From positions 838,501-902,500 of the forward strand of contig JAMXDE010000009.1 of the NCBI GenBank assembly GCA_026770025.1: DNA of 64,000 bases, given 5' to 3'. Below the pieces are notes generated by a model, which was given only the letters and a program-made list of their open reading frames with translations, did no database searches and was not told the DNA's origin. Made by a program: the position numbers and the translations under genes. The stretch comes from Craspedostauros australis. Lineage: Eukaryota > Bacillariophyta > Bacillariophyceae > Mastogloiales > Achnanthaceae. Numbering within the stretch: the stretch's first letter is position 1; each line of letters opens with the position of its first letter. This document shows, piece by piece, positions 30,937 through 41,336 of this stretch.

Positions 30937-31278
30937 TGATGAGAACGGGCATGGAGCGAAAGGGCGAGTGTGCAGGGCATTGGCGAGGAAAGTTGTGAAT
31001 GGAGCCAAAGCGGGGCGCAAATTTGTGAAATGATGGCGATGATGTGTTTTGTGTGATGTGTTTTGTGTCATGTGTTTTGTGACGAGCAGAATGTGGAATC
31101 AGGTGCCACATGCTAACGTGTAATTAACGCGTACCAAACGACTGAGACCTTCGGAAGCCAATCCGTGACTGATCACCTCACGATAAATACGTGAGAACAG
31201 CATAGAACCTTCTGCCAACAACAACGGGTTTTGTGCTGTTGGACCCACGTGACTGCTTTGCGTACATAGATTACTCCA

Positions 31279-31430
31279 TAAAACTTAAAATAAGGATCTA
31301 ACAAAAAATGTAACGGTTAATTATGTATAAAGAGACTATAAGGATTACGAATATGTGCTTGGTTTGGATATCGCAGATGAAAAGTTAGAATGTCTATTTC
31401 AAAGTGTTGGTCGACTCACTGATCGGGCTC
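31279..31430 (-). repeat. right terminal inverted repeat of transposon
   Basis: Inverted partner of 25374-25525 and exactly the same length, 152 bp. The outermost base pair is at 31430; the CTAT duplicate follows. Confidence 0.92.
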
Positions 31431-32057
31431 CTATGTCCGTCAAATCGTGACAGCCCCGTAAACTGCCTCCACCATGTGGTTAACGAGGCGTTAACATCCT
31501 AGTCCGTTGGCTGGCATTTTTCGGAAATCAATCACTTTCGCGCACCATCGCGCACCCCTCAGGAAGTCAGGGCAGTCTCCTGTCACCATAAATTGGTCAC
31601 CAACAAGAGTGGAGCATCATCATGTCTGCATTCCTTCCTTTCTTCTGGAATCAAGGGGAAGAGGATGATATAATAGTACCGTACAAGAGTAGTATGGTGC
31701 TCTGCATACTCCGCATGTTCTGCATACTCTACATGCTCTGCATTTACCATCCTGTAAAACACATTAGTCTGGATTAATGGTTTGTTCCAAAGATGTTGAA
31801 CAGTCGGGTGCGAACCGCTGCGTTGGTATAATAGTATTGTTGTTCTGCTGCTGTCGTACTCCTACTTTCTCGATCAACCAAGGCGCCATGCCTGGATGCA
31901 AGATTGCACCGCGTTGCGGTACTCAGAACATCATTCTCGTAGCCAGATGCTAACCTTAGTGCCAGTGTCCGAGTATTGTTGTTGTACGAGCGCTCTCGCA
32001 TCCGGTCGCTTTGGGCAGCCAGCACAACCACCGACACCAAATGTAGTCCACAACAGA
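31431..32057. other. intergenic region right of the transposon
   Basis: Holds the 3' flank of the MGDG synthase gene. Degenerate copies of a TACTCTGCA/TGCTCTGCAT motif occur at about 31690-31745. No gene seen. Confidence 0.5.
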
Positions 32058-34172
32058 TTATGTTGTTGCTGTAGCTGCCGTTTGTGTTTGCGTTGTCGCA
32101 CTTGCTGCATCGTTGGCGGACTCAAGCTTCGCTGCTTCGTTGATGGCCTTCCACGCGAGCGTCGATTCACCGATCTGCTTCACGATATCCCTCGCGGCGT
32201 ACGGCGCGCCCTTGGCCTTGGCAGCCTTCGACAGCTTCTCCATCTCGGCTGGATTGGACAGCCACTGTGCGACTTCCTCGCCCACGGCCTGTGGGTCGCT
32301 GTCGGGGCTGAAGGCGCCGAAGCCTCCATCGACGACGAAGTCGACGTTGCCTTCCTCTTGGCCCGGCAAGAAGGAGGTGAGCATGACGGGCAGGGAGAGA
32401 GCTGCTGCTTCCGAGATCGTGCCCGGTCCTGCCTTCGATATCAAGATGTCGCTCGCAACCATGTACTCTGCCATGTTGGTGACGAAACCCAAACCGACGA
32501 CGTCAACGAAACCGGGTGATGCGACATCAGCAACGCCATCGTCATCCCCGTCCTGCTCTTTTCCGTCCTGATCCACAGATGCGGCCACCGCAGATGCCTG
32601 CGATGCATCCTGGCTCTGTTTCTTACCAGCAGCTGCCGCTTCTTCGGCATCAGCATCAGCATCGACATCTGCATCCGTATCGACGGCAATTTGATCCGCC
32701 AAGGCAACATCCTTTGTGATAAGATCTCTGGAGACGAGTGATGTCGTTCCATCCTCCTCGTTCTTCTTCTCCTCGGTGGATGTGAGCGCGTCGGTGAAGA
32801 CGGTGGTCTTCATCTTCTCCGTGGGCGATGACGGGACGATGACGGCATTTTCGTTGTTGGTGGAGATGATGCTGCTGTTGCTGAGGATGCGACGCAGGGA
32901 GGTGGTGACGATGCCACCCTCGATGCATCCCGTCATGACGGTGGGGGTGTCGGAGCAGGCCGATAGGGTGCTGACGGGAGAGGAAAGCTTGAACATTCTG
33001 GATATGGAGGATGTGGAGTAGGAGGATCCCTTCGCTGGCATGCCCCGATCGCTTTGCTTGGAGTCCTCCATGATCTGCGCCCAGTCGCGTGTCTCCAACG
33101 AGTGCTTGAGCTTCTCGTTGCGTCCGCAGACGACCAAGATAACGGCGTCGATGCTCTGCTTGACTAGCTCCGCGTAGAGGGCGTTGACGATGTTGGACAA
33201 GCTGCCAACGCCCTCCCCGCCGCCCATGACCAAGAGGGTCTTCCTGTCGGTTGCCGGCAGCTTGAGGTCCTTCCGGACCTTCCTCTGGTAGGCGATGCCC
33301 TCGGGGGACATGCGATCGCCCAGCCTCTCGGACTGGAGCGCGAAATCATGGCGGATGGGCAGCCCGAGAAGGTTCAGCTTCTCATCCGGCACGTGACCGC
33401 GCTCCTTGGCAAGCTCATAGATCTGGCGCGACCCGACGAACATCTTCTCCACCGTGTTGGCGAACCACGTGGTGTGCGCGCTGCCGAGATCCGTGACGAC
33501 GGTGAACATGGGCAGATGCTGACCTGACTCGTGCGATATTTTTGAGCAGGCGTAGGACGGGACGTGCGTCATGAGCGGGTGGACGGAGACGATGACGTCG
33601 GCCTGGTAGGAGGATAGCTTCTTGCGCATGGAGCGCTCGCACACCATGGTCATGACCCTGAGGTTGGTGTCGATGATGCGGCCCATGCTCTTGGCGTTGG
33701 TGAGCTTGTAGAGCATGTTCCACTGCGCTGGGTTGGCGGACAGGTGCTTGTAGTGCGAAACGATCGAGTTGTAGGGCGGTGGGTAGTCAGCCGAGAGGTC
33801 CAGCAGCTCCGTGGAAGACCCTGGGTACAGCAGCTCGAACTGGCGCGCCAGGGACTCCGCCGAGGCTCTGTGGCCGCCTCCGGTGTCGCTGCTGAGGAAC
33901 AGCACCTTGATGCCCTTCTGCGGTTCCGTTTCTGTTTGCGTCTCAGCTTGTGCATCGACCGGTTCTTGCCCCTTCTCTTCTTCTTCTTGCTTGCCCCCGT
34001 CGTCAACCTTGCCGTTGTCGGCCCTGCTTGCGGCCGCTGTCTGGTCTCCCACGACCTCATCCGCATTCCCATCTGCGCTGTCGCTCACGGGGGCGGTACT
34101 CGTGACAGCGGTCACGGCAGCTTTCGCGCCATTGTCAGCGTTTGCATTCGCTTCTACCTCGATGCTCGTCAT
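32058..34172 (-). CDS. MGD: monogalactosyldiacylglycerol (MGDG) synthase
   Basis: Transfers galactose from UDP-galactose to diacylglycerol to make the main plastid membrane lipid (GT28 family). 704 residues from the ATG at 34172; another ATG 27 bp upstream is in frame. After about 85 disordered acidic residues comes VLFLSSDTGGGHRASAESL, the family's N-terminal glycine-rich signature, then MFTVVTDLGSAHTTWF, LLVMGGGEGVGSL and AVILVVCGRNEKLK. The C-terminal donor-binding half has LGFVTNMAEYMVASDILISK, AGPGTISEAAALSLPVML and PGQEEGNVDFVV. Unusually, about 190 low-complexity residues (about 366-556; Ser-rich then Asp/Ala-rich) are inserted between the KLK helix and the GFVTNM strand. No signal peptide or plastid A-F motif is visible at the N-terminus, which is unexpected for a plastid-envelope enzyme. 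A missed 5' exon or an alternative route to the plastid are both possible. Confidence 0.92.
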   Translation of the reverse strand: MTSIEVEANANADNGAKAAVTAVTSTAPVSDSADGNADEVVGDQTAAASRADNGKVDDGGKQEEEEKGQEPVDAQAETQTETEPQKGIKVLFLSSDTGGGHRASAESLARQFELLYPGSSTELLDLSADYPPPYNSIVSHYKHLSANPAQWNMLYKLTNAKSMGRIIDTNLRVMTMVCERSMRKKLSSYQADVIVSVHPLMTHVPSYACSKISHESGQHLPMFTVVTDLGSAHTTWFANTVEKMFVGSRQIYELAKERGHVPDEKLNLLGLPIRHDFALQSERLGDRMSPEGIAYQRKVRKDLKLPATDRKTLLVMGGGEGVGSLSNIVNALYAELVKQSIDAVILVVCGRNEKLKHSLETRDWAQIMEDSKQSDRGMPAKGSSYSTSSISRMFKLSSPVSTLSACSDTPTVMTGCIEGGIVTTSLRRILSNSSIISTNNENAVIVPSSPTEKMKTTVFTDALTSTEEKKNEEDGTTSLVSRDLITKDVALADQIAVDTDADVDADADAEEAAAAGKKQSQDASQASAVAASVDQDGKEQDGDDDGVADVASPGFVDVVGLGFVTNMAEYMVASDILISKAGPGTISEAAALSLPVMLTSFLPGQEEGNVDFVVDGGFGAFSPDSDPQAVGEEVAQWLSNPAEMEKLSKAAKAKGAPYAARDIVKQIGESTLAWKAINEAAKLESANDAASATTQTQTAATATT

Positions 34173-34953
34173 GGTGCAGCACAATGCAATGGAATACAAT
34201 GCTATGCAATGGAATCAAGTGCTTTACGGATACTCCGCTCTACTGTGCTATACTCTACTGTGCTATACTGATGCCGTGTGATACGATGGTGAGATGTATT
34301 ATCGTATCCGCAATGCTCGGAAGTTGTGTGCAATGAAGGGAACGCGCTGATCGAGGTCGTGACCGCAGAGGGAGTTGAATGTTGTGTCACCTGTTTGATG
34401 ACGACAGCTTGCACAGCGACTGGTCGTACAAAGAATGGGAACGATGACAATAAATTCCCTTCCGTGTGTGTTGTGCCGCGCATGCGGACGTTCCTCAACT
34501 TTGGTTTCACATCGTTGCATTTGTGGACACGAATCACTCGTTACTCACCGCCAGAGTATGGCTAATTATTTCGACATGGTAGAGCATGGCAGATTCGGCA
34601 CACCCGCCTTTTCGAGATTCGCGCGGCAGGAAGGTGTCTGCGTCGACTCACACCAAACGTCACCCAGCGGTGTCGTGACACCTCATTTTTGCGGCTCCCC
34701 CCTTCTGTTTCTGTGGACGCGCGGCGACTGGAACCAGCACATCCACCTGTGCATTTTCTTCTCTGCCTCCGCCTGCCATGCGTCGACCGCACAAATGCAA
34801 AGACTTCAGAGTTATCGGCATTGGACAGGATGAGCTGCATCGTAAGGTATGGTACAATATGACATTCTATGGTGTGTTATTGTATGGCTCTCTACGTGCG
34901 ATATGTAACAGGGTTACTCAGTTTCTCAGTTACTCAGTTACTCATACATCATG
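34173..34953. other. intergenic region
   Basis: Between the start of the MGDG synthase gene and the end of the mucin-like gene. Short degenerate repeats (GCAATGGAAT, TACTGTGCTATACTCTACTG) lie just upstream of the MGDG start at about 34185-34270. No exon with a targeting leader was found. Confidence 0.5.
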
Positions 34954-37497
34954 CTACAACTGAACCGTGTCCGGCTTGGCACCAGGTCGCTTGTACCATT
35001 CGTTCTTCTTGGTTGACGATGCCAACCAGGGGTTGCTCTTGCTCTTCTTCTTGGGTGTGTTCCAAAGTGAATCGAATGTCTTTTGGCGGAACGGGGACGC
35101 GGGCTTCACAATCTTCATGCTTCTGCTCGCCTTCTTTGGAGCGGGCGTCGTGGTGTCCTGCTCGCATGCCGCCGACATCATGGCGACGGCGGAGGAGGAC
35201 ATGAACGATTTGTACAGCCCGCTGAAAGCCGTGGTGCCCAAGCTGTTGCAATCATCTGCCTCTCGGTCCGGTGACGCCCACGAACTGTTCGGGTCCTTGG
35301 AGTCGTCCACCACCTTCAAGGTTGGCGTGCAGTGCGATATGCCTGCCATGGAGTATTCGTAGATTTCGAACGAGTTCGCAGTCACCGAGTCCGACGGCCC
35401 TCGCGCTGTGGCTGGTGACGCCGTATTCTTCAACTCGCTCTCTGCCAGGGGTTGCGGGCTGCGTTGCGCGGTGTCGTGCGATGGAAGCTGCACCGACTTG
35501 AGGGATGGCGAGAGCCTCGTGGATACGTTGAACAAGCTCGACGGGGTCTCCTGCGCACCCTGGTGGTTTGCGACCTGCGGCATGCCGATGGCGTCAAAAC
35601 TGCTTTCGGATGAATCGTTGCTCGGAGTCAGCGTCGAGTCTCGTTCGGGTGCTCCCGGAAAGCTCTCTCGGAATGTGGGCGCGTCCCGAGACAACGGTGA
35701 GTGATTGTAGTCGCTGTCCAGCGTCCTTGGGGTGGATCCGCCTTTCGTGGAGCATCTATTCCACCTCAGCATGTGTCCGTTGCTGGCAGTGATGCTGGAG
35801 GTTTCGAATTTGCCTTCATTCACGTCCTCGTCCCATGATCGGCTCTCTTCGATGCGGTACGGTGTCTTGTTGACATTACGATGCTTCGTGAAGGCGAAAG
35901 CAGCGATGGCAAGAGCGAAGACAATCACGCCAACGATGGGGGCGACGATGAACGTCTTCGAGCGCCCTTGCTTGCTCTCCCCGTCGCCTCTGTTGGCCTG
36001 GGAGCCGCCCAACTCGGCCTGCGCTTCATCCACTGGTCTGCCCTTGCCGGTTTCCGTACCCCCATCGTCGGTGCCGCCGCTACCATCGCCATCGCCGCTG
36101 TCGTCCAGGAAGTAAAGGCCCAAGATTTCGTCATTGGCCGCAACGATCGACGATCCCAGCTTTCTGGATCGGAGTCTGCCCCGCGACCTCTTGTCCCCGC
36201 CATCACCGTTGAAGTCCTCCTTGATGATGTCTGTCACAAGCCGCTCCACGTCCTCAGATGATCCTTCGAAGTCATCAACCATGTAGACTTGGGCATACCC
36301 CTTGGTGATGTAGCACACTTGACCTGCTTCTGGCTGCATCCCGATGCATGCGAAGCCTCCAGCAAAGTGGCCCTTTTTGGCCTCACCGATGCTGACGACG
36401 CCGTTTGCGGTTGGGTTGGAGCCTGCCTCAGAACCACCCTCAAGCCATCGCCTGCGTGTGGAACCGCTCACCGCCACGCGATCATCCTCGGTGTCGCAAT
36501 CCGTCAAGGATGATGTGAGAATGGACTTGGTCCCGGCATCGACCTCGCGGATGAGCCTGTCGACGAAAGCCGTTTGTGTTGTTAGGAGCTCGTACATGAA
36601 CTCCACGACGAAACCTTTTTCTGTTGTGTATTCTTCTCCATTTGCAATCGCACGACATGCTTCCGACATGGGGGCTTGATCCGTTGCAGCCGATACGACA
36701 GTGGTCGTGGTGGTGGTAGTGGTAGGCACTGTTGTTGTTGTTGTCGGCGTTGTTGGTGTTGTTGTCGTCGTTGTTGTCATTGCCGTTGTTGTCGTTACAG
36801 GAGTCGTTGTGGTCGCGGTCGTGGTCGTGACATCAGCATTTGTTGGAGTTGTAGTGGTGGCACCCGCAGTGGCCGATGTCGTCGTCGTTGTCGTTGGTGG
36901 CGTGGCAGTGGTGGTTGCCCTTGTTGTTGTGGTGGTCGCTGGGGTTGTAGTAGTCACTCTTGTTGTTGCTGGAGTTGTCGTTGCTTGGCTCGTCGTAGTT
37001 GCTCTTGTTGTCGCTCTTGTTGTTGCTGGAGTTGTGGTCGTCGGACTGGTGGTGGTGGTGGTGCTGCTGCTGGTAGTACTCGTTGTCGGCGTGACCGTTG
37101 TGGTCGTTGGCGTGGTCGTGGTGGTAGCAGTACCAGCAGCGGTGGTAGAAGTTGTGGTCGACGTTGTGGTCGTCGTCCCTGGAGCAACGGTTGTTGTCGT
37201 TGTGGGGGTGGTTGATGTTGTCGATGTTGTCGATGTTGTCGATGTTGTCGTTTCCGATGATGGGAAGGTTGTTGTTGTATTTGAATCTGTTGGAATATCC
37301 ACAATATCGGCCTTGACCGTCCGCCTGGTCAAATCAAAATGCAACAACGTCGCTTCCGACTTCGATGCTTTGGGTGACTTGCGCTTGGAGCGCGTCTGTG
37401 TTGGAGCTGCTGCTGCATTGACTTGGCAATGACCGCGCATTCCCAACCCATGCAGCAGCACGAGAACAGAGATGGTGGAGAGGAACATGGTCTTCAT
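34954..37497 (-). CDS. mucin-like type I membrane protein
   Basis: 847 residues from the ATG at 37497 (MKTMFLSTISVLVLLHGLG), which gives a clean signal peptide; the frame also has ATGs at 37620 and 37488. Residues about 70-265 are a Thr/Pro/Ala-rich stalk dominated by TTT and TTTP repeats, expected to be heavily O-glycosylated. A globular domain follows with CRAIANGEEYTTEKGFVVEF, a pattern I recall from diatom secreted proteins, then a Cys-bearing segment. A transmembrane helix (FIVAPIVGVIVFALAIAAFA) near residue 530 precedes a cytoplasmic tail of about 300 residues rich in Ser/Pro with several Arg-x-x-Ser sites. A cell-surface receptor, adhesin or wall-anchoring protein is inferred. No enzymatic domain is seen. 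Confidence 0.72.
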   Translation of the reverse strand: MKTMFLSTISVLVLLHGLGMRGHCQVNAAAAPTQTRSKRKSPKASKSEATLLHFDLTRRTVKADIVDIPTDSNTTTTFPSSETTTSTTSTTSTTSTTPTTTTTVAPGTTTTTSTTTSTTAAGTATTTTTPTTTTVTPTTSTTSSSTTTTTSPTTTTPATTRATTRATTTSQATTTPATTRVTTTTPATTTTTRATTTATPPTTTTTTSATAGATTTTPTNADVTTTTATTTTPVTTTTAMTTTTTTTPTTPTTTTTVPTTTTTTTTVVSAATDQAPMSEACRAIANGEEYTTEKGFVVEFMYELLTTQTAFVDRLIREVDAGTKSILTSSLTDCDTEDDRVAVSGSTRRRWLEGGSEAGSNPTANGVVSIGEAKKGHFAGGFACIGMQPEAGQVCYITKGYAQVYMVDDFEGSSEDVERLVTDIIKEDFNGDGGDKRSRGRLRSRKLGSSIVAANDEILGLYFLDDSGDGDGSGGTDDGGTETGKGRPVDEAQAELGGSQANRGDGESKQGRSKTFIVAPIVGVIVFALAIAAFAFTKHRNVNKTPYRIEESRSWDEDVNEGKFETSSITASNGHMLRWNRCSTKGGSTPRTLDSDYNHSPLSRDAPTFRESFPGAPERDSTLTPSNDSSESSFDAIGMPQVANHQGAQETPSSLFNVSTRLSPSLKSVQLPSHDTAQRSPQPLAESELKNTASPATARGPSDSVTANSFEIYEYSMAGISHCTPTLKVVDDSKDPNSSWASPDREADDCNSLGTTAFSGLYKSFMSSSAVAMMSAACEQDTTTPAPKKASRSMKIVKPASPFRQKTFDSLWNTPKKKSKSNPWLASSTKKNEWYKRPGAKPDTVQL
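37208..37254. repeat. 12-bp tandem repeat in the Thr-rich stalk
   Basis: About four copies of gttgtcgatgtt on the plus strand, encoding TSTT repeats in the mucin-like protein. Likely length-polymorphic. Confidence 0.8.
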
Positions 37498-38994
37498 ACG
37501 AGTGTTCGTCTTCGTCTTTGTTCTCATGGTCGCCCTTGCTGGTGCTTGCGCTTGTGCTGCTGAAACCATCATTGAGAATGTCAGATTGATGGGCGATGGA
37601 GGGTTGCTTTGTGACACCATGTACCCGTTGATCTCTCTTTCGCTTGCTCTCTTGCTGTTGGAGTTGGTGCTGGTATGTCCGTTGGAATGATTTTGATCTT
37701 GTTGGTGTTTCTGTTGTCGTCCACGTTTACTATGAAGATGGCCTGCCTTGGCAAGACTGTTGGGGATGGAGTTTGTTGCTCCACGCTGTCGATGCTCTTC
37801 TGTATCGTTTCGTTTCGTTGGGTGTCGTGTCGTGATGTGATGGAGGCCTCGTCTTGTATCGTGCTGTATCGTGTCGTATCTTGTTGCATGTAGTATACAA
37901 ACCCTCCTGGACCTGCAGTTGTACGTGGGTGTCCAATCACATCACAAGCGCGAAGGCAGAATCGCGAAGAGGTTGAGTTTGTGTGACTTGTTGCTGATGC
38001 ATGTGAATGATCGGCTGTTGGGTTGTGCGACTTGCAGGTGCGAGATCTGGGACTCTCATGGGTTGTTCGCAATTTGAATTCTGTGGAGTTTCAAATTCGA
38101 AAAAAATGGCGCCATCCGCACCATTTGATTCGTGCAAAGTTCCTGCCCGCGTGAGTGTCGGAAGCGGCCGACCGGGATTTGATCATCGCCAACGTCACAC
38201 AACAAAGGCAGTTTCTATTCCAAAGTTCTATCCTCGCTGTCGTAGCTTGCTTCGACATTAACTCACACTGTGAGGTTTGTTGTTGCTCTCCTCTGCGTTG
38301 GCATCCAGTGATAGCAGGCAGGACGTCCATGTTCATCTCCACTTTCAAGGATACTATAGGATGTATTGTACTTGTATGTGTTTGCGTCTATTGTTACATT
38401 GAGTTGGGTCAAACCCTCGTGGGAGGGGGGATATTTGTAGCAGTGACAGTGTATGGTCCCTCTGGATATCATTATGTGTGTATGTGTGTTGGATTGTGGG
38501 ATGCCGTCTCGCATCGGATCGTTTCATGTCGTATTGTAATGGAGCAGGGTATTCGTGCTGCTCTTCTCTTTGTTGGTTCTCTCTGTATCGTACGAGATGC
38601 GCCCTCTTGCCATCGCCTTGTGCCTTTGAAGTTGCTTGTGCGTCAGTGCAGCCAGGCGCCAGTGTGCTTGCTGCTGCGATGAATGCTTCGTCACGCAATT
38701 GCGCTTGCGGACCCATGCATGGAATGTATGCATCCACTCATTCATTCGTTGATTCATTCTTCATTTGATTTTCTTTGCCTCGCTTTTGGCTGCGTATCTT
38801 CCATGTAATTAATTTGTGTATGGTATGGTATGGTATGGTACTCTGCTGGACTCCGTGCATGCAATGCGTTGTTGTCAGCATGTCGTCATCCCTCCTTTGT
38901 CTTGTCTTGTCTTGCTTTACCTTGCCTTCCTTTCGTTTTGTGTCCCTTCGGTCCTGATTTGTTGCGGTTTGTTTTGTGATCCCGTTGCCCATGA
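37498..38994. other. intergenic region, about 1.5 kb
   Basis: Upstream region of the mucin-like gene and downstream region of the next minus-strand gene. Contains a TGGTA repeat at 38821-38840. The 38000-38990 part is T-rich and shows no coding signal. Confidence 0.5.
38821..38840. repeat. (TGGTA)4 pentamer repeat
   Basis: Four tandem TGGTA units, the complement of the TACCA array at 13062-13089. Confidence 0.9.
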
Positions 38995-39975
38995 TCACCG
39001 ATTCTGCTGCCTCTGTCTCTGCATGCTTTTCTTTGCCATGGTCATCTGCAGTCGCTTGGCTTCGTCAGGTCTGGACTTGAGCCCGTTCCGGCGACCGGCG
39101 GCCCCATGGGCTTTGCGAGAGTAGAATTCGTGGGCGTCGGTGTCACCCAGGACGTCGTCATCGTAGTCGTCTTCGGATTCCCTCGCCAGCCTCGTGAGAT
39201 CGCCGGTGCTCTTGGCGCATCGCTTGATGGGGGTCACGACGAACTTGGCTTTGAACTTTCGCACCGTTTTTCGTGGCGGTGTCGTGGACGCGGCGGCCCC
39301 ATCCTTGATGGGCATGGAGGCAGAGCGGATCATCATGTCGCGGTATGACATCTTCGGCTTTGTGGCCACAGTGGTGGCAGACGCGGACGCGGCAGAATGG
39401 ACGGAGGGTGGACCGGAGACCAGACTATACGAGTCCGCGCCTCCACTCTCATCATCGGTGTCCTCGCCCCCTTTGGTCTCCTCGATGTCATCATCGTCCT
39501 CGTCGTCCACCTCTTCATGAATGTGAAGATGTCTCAGATCTGGGGTGGACAGGCAGTGCTTCATCAACGAAGTTCTGGTGGCCGTTGATCTTGTGGTTGC
39601 CGCGACTTCGGCAGCGCCGGGCGTCGACGACGGTTGGTTCACGTGGGCAGCCGCCAAGGGTTCCGCTCCAGATTCGTGAAAGCGAACCTGCGCTGCACCA
39701 GCGGAGGTAGCGTCTTGATCCACGGTCAGCGACGAGATCTTTTCTTCTGCGGATGAAAGAGTCTCCCAGTCGTCGCTGTTGTTGGAATCGAGTCCTGCAG
39801 CAGCGGCATTCGAAGTGGTCTCGCTTGTCATCGTTGTTGTTGCTGTAGACACCGCAGCCGATGTCGACCAATGATGATGTTCGTTGTTTGCAACCTGACC
39901 GACCTGATGCGCATGCAGATTCGCATTCCGTCCTCGTCCATCTATGATTGATGTCGGCTGGACTGTGCTCATCAT
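38995..39975 (-). CDS. conserved-looking protein of unknown function
   Basis: 326 residues, single exon, starting MMSTVQPTSIIDGRGRNANL. The N-terminal two thirds are disordered, Ala/Thr-rich and then acidic (HIHEEVDDEDDDDIEE). The C-terminal third is basic and structured in appearance: MSYRDMMIRSASMP, FKAKFVVTPIKRCAKSTGDL, VLGDTDAHEFYSRKAHGAAG and RRNGLKSRPDEAKRLQMTMA. This block is dense in charged and aromatic residues and reads like a conserved motif; I believe similar sequences occur in diatom genomes, but it was not searched. No domain of known function is recognised. SASMP and RCAKS could be kinase sites. Confidence 0.65.
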   Translation of the reverse strand: MMSTVQPTSIIDGRGRNANLHAHQVGQVANNEHHHWSTSAAVSTATTTMTSETTSNAAAAGLDSNNSDDWETLSSAEEKISSLTVDQDATSAGAAQVRFHESGAEPLAAAHVNQPSSTPGAAEVAATTRSTATRTSLMKHCLSTPDLRHLHIHEEVDDEDDDDIEETKGGEDTDDESGGADSYSLVSGPPSVHSAASASATTVATKPKMSYRDMMIRSASMPIKDGAAASTTPPRKTVRKFKAKFVVTPIKRCAKSTGDLTRLARESEDDYDDDVLGDTDAHEFYSRKAHGAAGRRNGLKSRPDEAKRLQMTMAKKSMQRQRQQNR

Positions 39976-41336
39976 CGTTGCCTGCAGCGGTCTGTGTCCT
40001 TTGTATTATGGAATACTTAACTGCAACTGCAACTGTATTGTATGGAGCTCGTATTGCGTTGTGTGAGAATTCGGTAGCACTTGTGGTCGCTGTTGCAGTT
40101 GTGCGGTTTGGATGTGGACTTTGAAGACAGGCAACAAGCTTTGTTGTGATTGCCAGACTGCCTTTTGGCTGTTCTCTTTGGTGTTGGTGGCGACGCGGAG
40201 GTCAGGATGTATGAATCTTCGACTTTGCACTCACGAGCTGTTTCTCTCCAGCACGTCCGAGTACTTGTGTGGCACGAGTGGTTGTCAGCGAACAGTCCAG
40301 ATGGGTGCGATTGCGTGCGCACGAAGAACTTCTTGTGCGTTCGTGTTGGCTTTGCTCGTTGATGTGCGTGACACAGTATCCAAGGTCGAGTGGAGGACGA
40401 CTATGCTGCTCAACAAGAGCGTGGGGTGTGGATGTGATGATGTCTTCTGTGTGCTGTGGTCGTTGAGAGGGTGCAGCGTCTCTGGAGTGTAGTACAGTGT
40501 CTGATTGTGCCTCTGTTGATGATGATTGTGTCGGTGATTGTGAGGATTGCGAAGGAAAGGTCGCAATGAACCTGACGCGACAGATGATGGATGGATGGAT
40601 GAGCTGAAGGGCGAGAGAGCCGATGGTTGGTTTGTGTGTTCACGTGAATCTGTCTTGTCGTTCTTGTTTTTGTTCTTGGCCTCGCACTTGCGCCTTCCTA
40701 CTGCTCGTCTTCGTACCTACTTCTATGAGCGCCACGTCTCTCTCGAAAGGGGAAGGATTGGACGGTGGAGGAGAGCAGGAGAGCGAGAGAGTGGTGGGAG
40801 ATGGAATGATGTGCTGATCATCGGAGTTCGTGTTCCTTTTCCTCTGTTCTCGTTTTTTGTCCGTCTCCTCTCCATCGCATGTTCTTCGCTACCTGTTGGC
40901 ACACGATCGTGTGTGGTTGAAGTTGTTGATGTCGTTGACGTTGCCTTGATTGATGTCTGTCCACGTCCTTTTGTCACCACATCCCCAAACCTGTACCACG
41001 ACACATCAACATGACAACTCCACACATCCTCTCGTTCAACGAATGTCTCGAATTTATCGCGCAAACACGCCAACGAGATTGGACAAGCCGATTCACGACT
41101 AAAGGAGGCGGCTAAATGTTCCGGGACCAGCAGGCGTTTTGGTTGGACGGTTCGTGTCTCTGTCATGTTCTTCGTGTTCTCTCACACCAACATCATCAAT
41201 CATCCTATTCAGTGACGTCATGGTTTCAAACGGGATTGACGATTGATAGTTCGCACGTGATCCAGAGTTGCAGTCTACAAACAAACTTAGTGCAATAGGC
41301 ACCACCAACACCAACACTCAGATAAAACACCAACAC
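39976..41336. other. intergenic region, about 1.4 kb
   Basis: 5' flank of the previous minus-strand gene and 3' flank of the SET-like gene. Only short overlapping frames; no gene or RNA recognised. Confidence 0.5.

Larger units (their letters stand above)
25374..31430. mobile_element. 6,057-bp terminal-inverted-repeat DNA transposon
   Basis: Bounded by 152-bp inverted repeats (25374-25525 and 31279-31430) starting GAGCCCGATCAGTGAGTCGA. CTAT flanks both sides (25370-25373 and 31431-31434), consistent with a 4-bp target-site duplication. Inside lies one long intact minus-strand ORF (27224-30736) that looks like a transposase. The rest is AT-rich apart from a GC-richer block at about 26030-26750. 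Intact ORF and near-identical outer ends suggest recent activity or recent arrival. It has landed between the clathrin-motif gene and the MGDG synthase gene, in intergenic DNA. Confidence 0.88.

Noticed and set aside
40547-41014. 155-codon plus-strand frame
   Set aside because: Val/Arg-rich translation without a motif, in a T-rich gap with overlapping frames on both strands.
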